Below are positions 24,301 through 32,364 of a stretch of DNA of 64,000 nt, one piece after another. Every line of letters begins with the position of its first letter. The first letter of the stretch is position 1. The notes under the pieces were generated by a model, which had not been told where the DNA came from, ran no database searches, and saw only the letters and a list, made by a program, of their open reading frames with translations. Origin of the DNA: Leuctra nigra (Eukaryota > Arthropoda > Insecta > Plecoptera > Leuctridae); assembly GCA_934045905.1 (NCBI GenBank), contig OW203769.1, forward strand, positions 32,553,345 through 32,617,344, in the 5' to 3' direction. A program made the translations under genes and the position numbers.

Positions 24301-27300
24301 GTATCCATAAAGTAGGTAGGTCTCTGAGTAGCTCTGGTTATAGAAATAATTCACATGCAGTTTGATTTCCACCTTCCTATTGACGTGTGTAACTCATTGT
24401 TGACAAACTACATTAGGTACGGGGAAATCAAACTGCAAGTGATATTTTCTTAGAAAAGAGCCACTCAGATACTTCATGGAATGTCTATTTAAGAGAACAA
24501 TGAAACAATCAGACCCTCTTAATAAGAGATAATATTCATAAACATTGTCTAAATTATCACAAAACATGATCATTATTAGCAAAAGAAGAGTGACTAAGGG
24601 CCGGTTTTTGTAAACCTCTTGCTAAAGTTCTCGATAGCTAACTAAAGCTAGCACCTAAGTTTACATTGATTCCATCCTCTATAGCTTACACTATAGAAGT
24701 AAGTTGAAAGTTGAAAGAAGTTGAAAGTCTATCAAGAACTTTATCCGGTAGCAAACTTGAGCAAGAGGCACAAAGACCGGCTCTAAATAACCGGCGCGAA
24801 TGCCAAGCCAGAGGAAGTTGCGTTTTGATCTCATGTGCCTCTTAATGACGTCTTCTTTGTTACGTCAGAGTCCTGTGGGTCAGCATCCTCGGCCTCATCT
24901 TCCACGGTCTCGGCATCGCCGCTCAACTAGTCGCCTCCTTTACCGACGCGCTCAGAACATCCATGTGAGTAGTGTCAAGTAGGCCGTGAAGGACTCCGTT
25001 TCGTTTTACACCAATACACTGTTGTAATTAGGTTTTTATGATGTTTTATTATCACCTTCAAAATTTACATTATTCTCCGTTTTAAAATTTAAGTACTTGC
25101 CATATAAAAATTGAACTCATACAGTTTTTAAATGAGTTTATATGACCAATTTAAGTATTAATATGATTTGTTATTCTGGGGCTGGATTCACAAAGAAATA
25201 TAACTTTATGACCAAAAAATCTAATATTGATATTAGCTAATTCCATGTTTTACCGGCATATCTTTATGAATATAATTGTTCAGATCGCCTTTTAACATAA
25301 TAAAACACTAAGTTTTAGCAAGATAATATCATGGTAATAGAGTTATTGGGAGGTTTGATGCTATACCGGTATAAAGTTATGCCGGTATAGGGCTTAAAAC
25401 CTTTTGTGAATCCAGCCCCTGTTGTACTTTCAAATACGTTTAAAAATGTAAATTACAGTGTCGTAGGTACATAATATCATTTTAAACGAAATTAGCGTTA
25501 ACGAATTAACGAAATTATTAGAATGCTATTTGTACATTTGGGGTCGTATTCCGAAATTTAAATGCAAACGCATGTTTAGAAAACGATTTAATAAAGTTAT
25601 TTGTAAAACATCCTCACCTAAGACTTTCATCCTACTAGCTGCTGACGACCCTCTGTTCCATGCTGAACGACTACATAGTTCCCTCTCTCCCACAGAGCGT
25701 ATTGCTTGACGACCCTCTGTACGATGCTGAACGACTACATGTTCTCTCTCTTCCACAGAGTCTACTACTTGACGACTCTATGTACCACGCTGACCGACTA
25801 CATAGTTCTCTCTCTTCCACAGAGCGTACTGCTTGACGACCCTCTGTACGATGCTGAACGACTACATAGTTATCTCTCTTCCACAGAGTCTACTGCTTGA
25901 CGACCCTCTGTACCATGCTGAACGACTACATAGTTCCCTCTCTCCCACAGAGTCTTCTACTTGACGACCCTCTGTACCACGCTGAACGACTACATAGTTC
26001 TCTCTCTCCCACAGAGCGTACGGCTTCCCCAACAACCTGGAGACCTACGGACTCATCTCCGGCCTGTGGACGTCGACGTTCGCGCTGGGGGCGTTCATCG
26101 GACCCTCCGTCGCCGGCATCCTGTACGACAGCGTCGGCTTCCGGAACGGCACCATGTTCGTCGTCCTGCTCAACGCCCTCGTCGTGAGTAACTCTCGTCA
26201 CAAATCCGATTCGGTCCAATGATTTGACAAATCAGCAGTCAGTTTGTGTAGTGCTTCAAACCCCAAGTCATAGGGGCCCTATTCTATATCTCGTTTTGAT
26301 CTCGTATCAGTTGACACGGCGTCACTACCATGTTAAATAGATAGCAGTGAGACCATATCACGTGAAACGAGACGACAAAGACATTTAGAATAACCCTCCT
26401 CGGGAAGCGAACGGGAAACACACTTTTCATCAAAGTCTATTTTTTAAATTTTGTCTTCCCACTTCAGAATTTTAAAAAATCAGATAGTAGCGACCCATTA
26501 GAGCGTAAAAGACTAAATAATACCGCAAACTGAAGTGCTTTATGACCTCTGGTACGACCTCATATTTTTCAATACATATCGTATTTAACACTTTGAGGTA
26601 GTACCAGAGAACTTAAAGTACTCCAGTGTGCGGCATTATTTAGTCTTTTACGCTCTAATGGGTCGCTACTATCTGATTTTTTTAACATTATGTTAGTGTG
26701 AAGAAAAATTACAAAAAAAATCTCTGACGAACTGTGCGATTCCCGTTCGCTCAGCATCTTGATCATTTGTGCCGAAGTGTTATGGATTGACCGAGTTGCT
26801 AAAAATGTAAAATATATTGTTTGCACAACATTGTTTGCAAAAGAAACATGTCAATCCTCGAATAAGCTGCTTGCCAAACACGGAGCACCGAACGCCGTGG
26901 CAATTGTCCAGCAGGGGCGAAGACGCACCCCGCAGTACACGAATGTGTTGCATACCAATATTAGTTATGCTTAACGTCGCACTGTTCTGCTACTAGGCTA
27001 ATGGCGCCCGACGAGAGTCTATGATGATGATAGCTAATGATGGCCGGTGTGATGGAGGGGGGGGGGGGGGATGGATCCCTTCCCCTCACTCCCCTCATTC
27101 ATTATAAAGCATGTTCAGCTTCCCAGAAACATCTATAAATTGTTTCAATACTAAGAACCGCCCTACGTGTCAATAACTGTTAGGTTGTTTGTTGTAATTT
27201 GAGCAGCTTAGCAAACACAGAATCACTATTTGAAAAGGCGCCGTTTAATGCAATAAAAGGATGGTTGTTAGATTTAGTTTTTGCATTTTAGGCCCCCAGA

Positions 27301-30253
27301 ATCATCTTAAGCAAACGGTTATGAATATCGAAAAAGCAAGAAAGGCATGACATGTATTGAACCTTTATCTACATTTTCATCGCTTACTGTCATAACTTTG
27401 CTCCTTCTATATGGCCAGCATTTGTCGGCCACGAAAACGCCCCGTCGCTCGTCCGTCTCTCACACGGAGCGTTTCGGTGCCCGTCAAATGCTGACCACAT
27501 AGTGGAGCAAAGTGATGACAGTAAGCGATGAAAATGTAGATAAAGGTTCAATACATGTCACCTAAGTCTTGTTTAATCGATATTCATAACCGTTCGCCAA
27601 ATATGACAATTTGTATTTTGTATTTCCCTCTAAAACCACTCCAAACCGACCGTTGGCGGGAATACAATTCGAAAAAGCGCCCTGCGGGGCCACACCTGAG
27701 CCCCCCATGACGAAAGTGGTGTTCCTACGCGTCTGACATGCAGTGTTGCCATGTTGCAGGGCGCCACCGTGCTGGTGTTCATCTGCTGCTCGCAGCGCCA
27801 GCCCGTGTTCAAGGGCGGTGAGAGCGACGCGAAGCAGCCACTCTCCGCCTCGGCCTCGGACCACAGCCTGGTGTTCCTACGCGTCTGACATGCAGTGTTG
27901 CCATGTTGCAGGGCGCCACCGTGCTGGTGTTCATCTGCTGCTCGCAGCGCCAGCCCGTGTTCAAGGGCGGTGAGAGCGACGCGAAGCAGCCACTGTCCGC
28001 CTCGGCCTCGGACCACAGCCTGGTGTTCCTACGCGTCTGACATGCAGTGTTGCCATGTTGCAGGGCGCCACCGTGCTGGTGTTCATCTGCTGCTCGCAGC
28101 GCCAGCCCGTGTTCAAGGGCGGTGAGAGCGACGCGAAGCAGCCACTCTCCACCTCGGCCTCGGACCACAGCCTGGTGTTCCTACGCGTCTGACATGCAGT
28201 GTTGCCATGTTGCAGGGCGCCACCGTGCTGGTGTTCATCTGCTGCTCGCAGCGCCAGCCCGTGTTCAAGGGCGGTGAGAGCGACGCGAAGCAGCCACTGT
28301 CCACCTCGGCCTCGGACCACAGCCTGGTGTTCCTACGCGTCTGACATGCAGTGTTGCCATGTTGCAGGGCGCCACCGTGCTGGTGTTCATCTGCTGCTCG
28401 CAGCGCCAGCCCGTGTTCAAGGGCGGTGAGAGCGACGCGAAGCAGCCACTCTCCACCTCGGCCTCGGACCACAGCCTGGTGTTCCTACGCGTCTGACATG
28501 CAGTGTTGCCATGTTGCAGGGCGCCACCGTGCTGGTGTTCATCTGCTGCTCGCAGCGCCAGCCCGTGTTCAAGGGCGGTGAGAGCGACGCGAAGCAGCCA
28601 CTCTCCACCTCGGCCTCGGACCACAGCCTGGTGTTCCTACGCGTCTGACATGCAGTGTTGCCATGTTGCAGGGCGCCACCGTGCTGGTGTTCATCTGCTG
28701 CTCGCAGCGCCAGCCCGTGTTCAAGGGCGGTGAGAGCGACGCGAAGCAGCCACTCTCCACCTCGGCCTCGGACCACAGCCTGGTGTTCCTACGCGTCTGA
28801 CATGCAGTGTTGCCATGTTGCAGGGCGCCACCGTGCTGGTGTTCATCTGCTGCTCGCAGCGCCAGCCCGTGTTCAAGGGCGGTGAGAGCGACGCGAAGCA
28901 GCCACTCTCCACCTCGGCCTCGGACCACAGCCTGGTGTTCCTACGCGTCTGACATGCAGTGTTGCCATGTTGCAGGGCGCCACCGTGCTGGTGTTCATCT
29001 GCTGCTCGCAGCGCCAGCCCGTGTTCAAGGGCGGTGAGAGCGACGCGAAGCAGCCACTGTCCACCTCGGCCTCGGACCACAGCCTGGTGTTCCTACGCGT
29101 CTGACATGCAGTGTTGCCATGTTGCAGGGCGCCACCGTGCTGGTGTTCATCTGCTGCTCGCAGCGCCAGCCCGTGTTCAAGGGCGGTGAGAGCGACGCGA
29201 AGCAGCCACTCTCCACCTCGGCCTCGGACCACAGCCTGCTGGGCAAGGCGGCGGCGGCGGGCATCTCCATCGAGCGACCGCCCGGCATGAACGGCATCGT
29301 CACCGCCAACAGCTACAAGAACCGCATGGGCACCTGGCACAGGCGCGACGCCATCAAGGCACTGTCAGGTGCGAACACGTGGTCCAGAGTGTGTGGAGGC
29401 CAATGATGGGAGGAGTCAATGTAACATAATAGTTCTCTTTACTCACACTAGAGCAGCACTGTCCATATAGTGGGAAAGGGAGCCAATCAAATGTGTGGGA
29501 GAAAGACAGTTGAATTTCAAAATGGATCCATTTGCTTTCCATTAGCATTAGCTAATTAGCTGTCACAGCCTTCTTGACGGTCACGGCCCACATCCTTCTG
29601 TCATCTGTTTTATTCGTGACGTCACATAGCAAGATAATGACTAATGGTCCATTCGTGAGTTTTCATGTTTTGAAACCATGTGTGTTTTCACTGTTTAAAA
29701 CGTAAAAATGTTGAAGGCTAAGCCATAGTTGTCAACTGTTTCAAGTTGTATACAATGAAAACACACATTTTTTCAAAACATGAAAACTCAAGAACTGGCC
29801 TCCAGGTAAAACCGGTCAACCAATCGATCTGAAAATTTGTATACGTACTTATGTAATCTATGAGGTCTCTAGGATCGTTTTTGGACGGCGTCCTGTGATT
29901 GGTTCAAATTTTTAAAAAAAATCTTTCGATTGGTTGATCAGATCAATTTGAAGTTTTGACAAGTCATTGCAACCGACATTGTCCCCAATCATAAAAAGTT
30001 TCAGCCAAATCCTCCCATTGGTTAAAATTTAAAACCATCTTTCCTGTGATTTTTTTAAATTTAAACTAGAACCGAAGACTGAAGACTGAATCATAACAAG
30101 ACTGAATGAAGACACTGGTTTTGAGTTGACCTCATTGAAATGGACATCGGGCCTTCTGCGTCTGACGTAATGAGTGTTTGTGTTCCCGCAGGACCCTACA
30201 GCGCCAGCTACGGGAGTCTGGAGACGAGGGGCTTCATGGAGAGCCAGACATAG
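12238..30253 (+). CDS. SLC18B1-like: SLC18B1-like MFS transporter, ten exons, 5' end missing
   Basis: Major facilitator superfamily transporter of the vesicular amine/polyamine SLC18B1 type; family knowledge suggests proton-coupled export or vesicular storage of polyamines, with 12 membrane helices. Join: 12238-12333, 14922-14995, 17375-17522, 18615-18801, 19307-19422, 23044-23234, 24869-24964, 26015-26183, 29128-29368, 30192-30253. The sum is 1380 nt, 459 codons plus stop, with all phases compatible and GT-AG borders. Signature stretches are GQHLNKIGPKF (MFS motif A-like loop after helix 2), LETFFGLGLIVGPTVGG, LVFGIFELVVFM and ETYGLISGLWTSTFALGAF. The hydrophilic C-tail ends GFMESQT. Upstream exon(s) with the start codon and helix 1 were not found. 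Six exons carry splice-junction tandem arrays, annotated separately. Confidence 0.9.
12598..13076. mobile_element. hAT MITE with exact 8-bp duplication, 479 bp
   Basis: Ends CAGGGGCGGATTA / TAATCCGCCCCTG are flanked by GACAGTGC at 12590-12597 and 13077-13084. Located in a transporter intron; contains a poly-C run. Confidence 0.85.
13157..14152. mobile_element. hAT element with exact 8-bp duplication, 996 bp
   Basis: Ends CAGGGACGACGCTAGG / CTTAGCGTCGCCCCTG are flanked by CCAATCAG at 13149-13156 and 14153-14160. It contains at 13620-13850 a C/T-rich stretch resembling the antisense C-terminal end of a LINE (compare 18128-18487), so it may have captured retrotransposon sequence. No transposase is visible. 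Confidence 0.82.
14291..14819 (+). mobile_element. 529-bp TTAA-family MITE, copy B
   Basis: Same ends and internal palindrome as copy A. Flanks read TCAA and TTCC, so no duplication is visible here. It ends 102 bp upstream of the next transporter exon. Confidence 0.75.
14922..14995 (+). CDS. SLC18B1-like: Transporter exon: helix 3
   Basis: Between GCCTGCAG and GTGAGT; 74 nt ending in phase 2. Reads LNKIGPKFLFNSGIFTTGTC then AILFG, completing the motif A loop (GQHLNKIGPKF). Confidence 0.88.
15090..15602. mobile_element. T-rich element with inverted ends and 8-bp duplication, 513 bp
   Basis: Ends CGAGGGGTTAACAACT and AGTTGTTCACCCCTCG are flanked by ACATTTCC at 15082-15089 and 15603-15610. The interior is about 400 bp of degenerate TGATTTTTT repeats bracketed by GTGTACAC.TGA. 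The 8-bp duplication suggests hAT or a relative, but CG ends are atypical. Confidence 0.72.
15664..15809. mobile_element. PIF/Harbinger-like MITE, 146 bp
   Basis: Near-perfect hairpin with ends GGCCGGGTAGGACCAACTCT and flanking TTA at 15661-15663 and 15810-15812. Confidence 0.78.
16028..16291. mobile_element. TTAA-flanked foldback MITE, 264 bp
   Basis: TTAA at 16024-16027 and 16292-16295. Arms run from GAGGGCTTGGTAGTGAG to CTCACTACCCAGCCTTC. A related, longer foldback lies at 63247-63625. Confidence 0.72.
16386..17460 (+). repeat. 157-bp tandem array straddling a 3' splice site (7 acceptors)
   Basis: Each unit contains about 48 bp of intron end (starting CAGAAGGCTGTGGAGG) with CACTCTTACAG, followed by 109 bp of the exon starting GTTGCTGG. 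Acceptors precede 16433, 16590, 16747, 16904, 17061, 17218 and 17375, all exactly 157 bp apart. Only the seventh continues into unique exon sequence (ATCGCCAAGGAG). Because 157 is not divisible by three, using an earlier acceptor and reading through shifts the frame to a stop. Copies differ by single bases (ACGGCC/ACCGCC, AACAACATC/AACATCATC). Confidence 0.95.
17375..17522 (+). CDS. SLC18B1-like: Transporter exon: helices 4-5
   Basis: The last unit of the 157-bp array joined to unique sequence. Phase in is 2 (one base completes a Gly codon), phase out is 0 before GTGAGT. It encodes LLDKVNGHYPFITLSFIIRI-type sequence (V for I in this copy), then EAMGNAAFLTASFAIIAKEF and PDNVAVTF. It is the only copy giving the family-typical IIAKEFPDNVA continuation. 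Confidence 0.9.
18124..18490 (-). pseudogene. LINE C-terminal fragment, antisense in intron
   Basis: The minus-strand reading contains RLKWFGNIKRMDLNRIPRK and GKRQRGRPRARWRG, the conserved tail of many non-LTR retrotransposon polyproteins, followed by an acidic Glu-rich end. It has no reverse transcriptase core and lies in a transporter intron, so it is a 5'-truncated remnant. Confidence 0.7.
18615..18801 (+). CDS. SLC18B1-like: Transporter exon: helices 5-6 and central loop
   Basis: From TTTCAG to GTGAGC, 187 nt ending in phase 1. Reads ASLETFFGLGLIVGPTVGGA, then a hydrophobic helix (FAVMGSMLFLSAVMTAFVLP) and the hydrophilic start of the central cytoplasmic loop (DHSQQEVDNKEGG). Confidence 0.9.
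18802..19260 (+). repeat. Duplicated exon tails with 5' splice sites plus 7-bp minisatellite
   Basis: The tail of the preceding exon (CAGCAGGAGGTCGACAACAA followed by GGAGGTGAGCG) recurs near 18905, 19047 and 19182. The copy at 18985-19075 extends further into the exon (ATGCTGTTCCTGTCGGCTGT). Between copies lie GAGGGTGGAGGGTAGA-type repeats. Each copy retains GGAG|GTGAGCG, a strong donor. Confidence 0.85.
19307..19422 (+). CDS. SLC18B1-like: Transporter exon: helix 7
   Basis: From TTGCAG to GTAACA, 116 nt, phase out 0. Reads SLLQVLKIPGVLLAACSIIV, then TSMSIGFLQATLEPHLRQ, which matches the family's FGFLDPTL-type helix 7 region. The last bases, CAGACAG|GTAACA, are the seed of the 16-bp satellite that follows. 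Confidence 0.88.
19416..21898 (+). repeat. 16-bp satellite of 5' splice-site units, about 155 copies
   Basis: The basic unit CAGACAGGTAACACAT, with variants containing GTATCACAG and an added CAGCAGA, runs for about 2.48 kb directly from the exon end. Every unit has CAG|GTAACA or CAG|GTATCA, close to the donor consensus. Higher-order patterns of ATC and GCA variants repeat within the array (for example about 19528-19740 and 19783-19990). Reading past the first donor in frame meets TAA after 11 codons. Confidence 0.97.
21929..22629 (+). mobile_element. Helitron-like element with nested MITE
   Basis: A degenerate 5' end TTGAGCGAAAGCGAGCG and a 3' hairpin followed by TTTTCCTAGT at 22629. A MITE interrupts it at 22114-22237; the uninterrupted family sequence reads CTCCTGATAGGCTG. 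Confidence 0.62.
22114..22237. mobile_element. Foldback MITE nested in Helitron-like element
   Basis: Ends GGCCGTATTCTAGAAC / GTTCTAGAATACGCC with an apparent duplication TCCTGA on both sides. A related sequence with a TATTCTGGAACG end lies at 53352-53462. Confidence 0.65.
22662..22999. repeat. Foldback inverted repeat, about 338 bp
   Basis: Left arm CACCTGGAGGCCAAGTCTT...CTTACGCCTTCAGGACG and right arm CGTCCTGAAGGCGTAAG...GACTTGGCCTCCTGGTG pair over about 80 bp. It lies 44 bp upstream of the next transporter exon, beside its 3' splice region. Confidence 0.7.
23044..23234 (+). CDS. SLC18B1-like: Transporter exon: helices 8-9
   Basis: From GATTGCAG to GTGAGT, 191 nt ending in phase 2. Reads FNLSPMVLGLMFVINGGTYA, then APCWGWLCDSK, the second-half equivalent of the MFS motif A loop, and VIGCLLIIVGFSLVGPAPFI. 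Confidence 0.9.
23209..24290 (+). repeat. About 55-bp tandem array repeating a 5' splice site
   Basis: The unit has the exon end CCCTTCATACCGGGCCCCAC, the donor GTGAGTAG, and an acceptor-like TTAGCAACTACAG then GTGTAGGGCCCGCG. About 19 units with substitutions, two of them shortened (around 23250 and 23460-23500). The first unit is the genuine exon end. Each unit could in principle define a 30-40 nt micro-exon between TACAG and GTGAGT. Confidence 0.93.
24598..24783. mobile_element. PIF/Harbinger-like MITE, 186 bp
   Basis: Ends GGGCCGGTTTTTGTAAACCTC and GAGGCACAAAGACCGGCTC with TAA on each side (24595-24597, 24784-24786). Confidence 0.7.
24869..24964 (+). CDS. SLC18B1-like: Transporter exon: helix 10
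   Basis: From TACGTCAG to GTGAGT, 96 nt, phase in 2 and phase out 2. Reads VLWVSILGLIFHGLGIAAQL, then VASFTDALRTS, the family's amphipathic stretch following helix 10. Confidence 0.86.
25178..25419. mobile_element. MITE with GGGGCTGGATTCACAAA ends, 242 bp
   Basis: Inverted ends GGGGCTGGATTCACAAAG and TTTTGTGAATCCAGCCCC. The flanking sequence resembles 8020-8110 (TTTAAATGA..., AAATACATTTAAAAATGTAAAT...CAGTGTC), where the insert is absent, so this looks like an occupied/empty pair. A relative is at 61450-61567. Confidence 0.7.
25637..26014 (+). repeat. About 65-bp tandem array repeating a 3' splice site (6 acceptors)
   Basis: The unit is CTTGACGACCCTCTGTACGA...CGACTACATAGTTC-TCTCTC-CCACAG-AGCGTAC. 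Acceptors CCACAG lie near 25695, 25762, 25827, 25892, 25956 and at 26014. Only the last joins the coding sequence GCGTACGGCTTCCCC. Each unit provides its own pyrimidine tract and AG. Confidence 0.92.
26015..26183 (+). CDS. SLC18B1-like: Transporter exon: helix 11
   Basis: 169 nt, phase in 2 and phase out 0 before GTGAGT. Reads AYGFPNNLETYGLISGLWTS, then TFALGAFIGPSVAGILYDSV, matching the family motif TLGLVSGL...GAFMGPTLGGFLY. Confidence 0.9.
26272..26396. mobile_element. MITE, TATTCTA-ended family, copy 1
   Basis: Ends GGGGCCCTATTCTA and TAGAATAACCCTCC. The internal block ACGGCGTCACTACCATGTTA is shared with 51128-51265. Confidence 0.6.
26397..26758. mobile_element. Foldback element, GAAGCGAACGGGAA family
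   Basis: Long arms: GGGAAGCGAACGGGAA at the left and TTCCCGTTCGCTCAGC at the right, with GATAGTAGCGACCCATTAGA / GGGTCGCTACTATC inside. Related copies are at 46790-47240 and 51425-52375. Confidence 0.65.
26965..27035 (-). mobile_element. tRNA-type SINE tail fragment
   Basis: The reverse complement of GCTTAACGTCGCACTGTTCTGC matches the SINE at 49905-50105 (GCAGAACAGTGCGACGTTAAGC), with ATTAGCCT upstream in both. A poly-G run follows at about 27057. Confidence 0.6.
27311..27597. repeat. Foldback inverted repeat, about 287 bp
   Basis: Arms of about 110 bp: CGGTTATGAATATCGA...TTGAACCTTTATCTACATTTTC at the left, complementary to GAAAATGTAGATAAAGGTTC...TCGATATTCATAACCG at the right. A G/C-rich loop lies between them. 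Confidence 0.75.
27719..29238 (+). repeat. 152-bp tandem array straddling a 3' splice site (10 acceptors)
   Basis: The unit is 41 bp of intron (GTGTTCCTACGCGTCTGACA...CATGTTGCAG) plus 111 bp of exon (GGCGCCACCGTGCTGG...CACAGCCTG). Exon copies start at 27760 and then every 152 bp to 29128. Only the tenth continues as CTGGGCAAGGCG; in the others the frame runs into TGA in the repeated intron piece. Copies vary at CTCTCC/CTGTCC and CCGCCT/CCACCT. Inside each exon copy, GGGCG|GTGAGA resembles a donor. Confidence 0.96.
29128..29368 (+). CDS. SLC18B1-like: Transporter exon: end of helix 12 and C-terminal tail
   Basis: The tenth unit of the 152-bp array joined to unique sequence; 241 nt, phase out 1 before GTGCGA. 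Reads GATVLVFICCSQRQPVFKGG, then a Ser/Ala-rich cytoplasmic tail with MGTWHRRDAIKALS. A cryptic in-exon donor (GGCG|GTGAGAGC at about 29185) could compete with the real one. Confidence 0.88.
29820..30075. mobile_element. Helitron-like body fragment
   Basis: Blocks such as CAATCGATCTGAAAATTTG, GTTTCAGCCAAATCCTCCCA and TTTCCTGTGATTTTT are shared with the Helitron-like copies at 801, 1657 and 33746. No ends are present. It lies in the last transporter intron. Confidence 0.5.
30192..30253 (+). CDS. SLC18B1-like: Transporter terminal exon with stop
   Basis: From TTCCCGCAG; encodes GPYSASYGSLETRGFMESQT (Gly shared with the previous exon), then TAG at 30251-30253. I see no AATAAA within the first 120 bp; the 3' UTR probably extends to or past the hAT insertion at 30380. 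Confidence 0.85.
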
Positions 30254-30379
30254 TCCCTAGGGACCAGCCAGGAGTTGTAAATACTATCTGTCCAGCCGTG
30301 CTGTAACATATGTTTTCTATCTTGTACTATACTTCACAAAATGGTATTATTTCATGAAGAGTGCTTATACAGTTTTAAC

Positions 30380-31026
30380 TAGGGATGGAGCGAACTTGGA
30401 TTTTGATATCGACTATCGATATCATTTATATATCGATATATATCGATATATCGATACTTCGATATATCGATATATTGAAATATTGAAATATCGAAATATC
30501 GATATATTGAAATATCGATATATCGATATATCGATATATTGAAATATCAAAATATCGAAATATTGATATGGAAATAATATTTAGATGTACAGGTATGGAA
30601 ATATTGATATATCGTATGAATGTATTAAATTGCTCCTAAAACTGCTAGGAATTTCAAAAGAAAATCTAAAAAGAAATAACACAGCCGTTCCAAAATATAG
30701 GGTCACCGTCCAGATAAGAAAGAAAATGTGAATAATCTGAGAAATTGTCCATAAATCTTGTAAACGCTGCACTGCAAATATGAATTATTTTGCCATAGTC
30801 GGTATAAACTTCAATTAAGAACATTGTATCATGCGGTAAGGCTTCAATATATCGATATTTCAATATATCGATATTTCAATATTTCGATATTTCAATATTT
30901 CGATATTTCAATATATCGATATTTCGATATTTCAATATATCGATATTCAATATATTTAGGTATCGATACTTCGATATTTTTTTGATATCGATATATATCG
31001 ATATATCGATATTTTCTCCATCCCTA
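30380..31026. mobile_element. hAT MITE with TATCGA-repeat arms, 8-bp duplication, 647 bp
   Basis: Ends TAGGGATGGAG / CTCCATCCCTA are flanked by GTTTTAAC at 30372-30379 and 31027-31034. Both subterminal regions are made of ATATCGATATATTGAAATA-like repeats facing each other, so the element folds strongly. It inserted 119 bp downstream of the transporter stop, probably in its 3' UTR. Confidence 0.85.
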
Positions 31027-31358
31027 GTTTTAACAATTATATGATTTTGAATTGTATTGTGACTTTTATTAACAATTAAAATCATTATCCTTATTTTATA
31101 TTTACATTTAGATTTTTGGGTAAGAATATCGTTATTTATTTAAAGATTTTCTATTGAAATTTTACATGATGAAATTTTGCAACCATAATTATGCGGAGCG
31201 ATATTTGTCATACAAATTGAGGCAAAAAGCATTTTCTTTCTAAAGATGGAACAAAAAAATTGCTTCATAACATTTTGTCCTATCTTTTATATCTAACAAC
31301 TAAAGTTATTATGTTCCATGATATCTGTAAAAATTTTCTTTGCGAAATTTTATTTTAA

Positions 31359-32115
31359 GGTGGCTGGATCGATCGATTTTCTAAAGTATTGGAAAGCTTT
31401 CACTAATTTATTAAGTGTAAAAAAATCACGTTTATAAATTCTTTTAGCACATAATTTACTTGTATAATATACTGGGCAGTTGAAATAGACAACATTTAAA
31501 TGGTATTTATACGTTATCTTTTTATTTACAGCAGTATTACTGCCCCAAAGAAGTTAGTTTTGAATTTGATATTGAAGAATTTTCTATAATTTTAACAATA
31601 CGGTACAATATGGCAACATCGTACTTTGAAAATTTTGATTTGTGCGGAATCATGATGGCTAAGGTTGCTGAGCTTACACCTAGAGTTTACTTTCATGAAA
31701 ACTCAAGGTATCTTTAGTAGGCATTTAGTGCCTTCTAACTACCTTGAGCACTCCCGTGTTGCCAAAAGTATTTTGACATGATTCGCAATTTGAATTGAAT
31801 CGCCTATAACTTTTTATTTAGCACACGATGATATTGGTTTATATTTTTTTAATGAAAGTAAATAGAACAAAGATTCTTTCTTATATAGGTTTTTTGAAAA
31901 TCTATCGAGCCAATTAAATAAAATCTTCATTTGTAGCAAATTTTTCAAACCTGCCATAAGATAACATGGGGAAAATACTTATTTCTTATTCGCCTATCTC
32001 GAAAACTAGACACGGGAAGTATTTTATTTTTTGAAGTGTTGTTTAGGGGATATCGATGAGTGAGTACAGCAAAATTGAACACTATTTGAAAAAATGGTCG
32101 ATCGACCCAGCCACC
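31359..32115. mobile_element. TTAA-flanked foldback MITE, 757 bp
   Basis: Ends GGTGGCTGGATCGATCGAT and ATCGACCCAGCCACC, with TTAA at 31355-31358 and 32116-32119. It shares the GGTG...CACC terminal style with the 529-bp family but not its interior. Confidence 0.8.
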
Positions 32116-32164
32116 TTAAGTCATATTTTAAGTGGCATGCATTTTTATGTGTCTTTATCTCTTG

Positions 32165-32360
32165 ACGGTTGTAAAATGTCAAAAGTAAAAACTTTATTTG
32201 AAAATCAAAAAAAACTTGGCGCATCGTGTATATAAATAGCTTAGAAGTATAGGCCAGATATAAATATACATAAAATATACATATTTATAGTATAGGTACC
32301 TATAATTCCCTAAAAAATCGATGCGCCAAGTATTTTTTGATTTTCAAATAAAGTTTTGAC
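32165..32360. repeat. Inverted repeat with ACTTGGCGCATCG arms
   Basis: AAACTTTATTTGAAAATCAA...CTTGGCGCATCG faces CGATGCGCCAAGT...TTGATTTTCAAATAAAGTTTT. The CTTGGCGCATCG motif is also internal to the long-TIR element at 41577-42674, so this is probably a related remnant. Confidence 0.55.
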
Positions 32361-32364
32361 TTAA

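Noticed and set aside
24154..24372. 72-residue minus-strand frame with repeated residues
   Set aside because: Antisense of the splice-donor array at 23209-24290.
27562..29340. Overlapping minus- and plus-strand frames of 76-155 residues repeated every 152 bp
   Set aside because: Shadow frames of the G/C-rich 152-bp array; only the frame of the last + strand unit continues the transporter.
30354..31085. Tyr/Ile/Asp-rich frames
   Set aside because: Translations of TATCGA repeats inside the hAT MITE.
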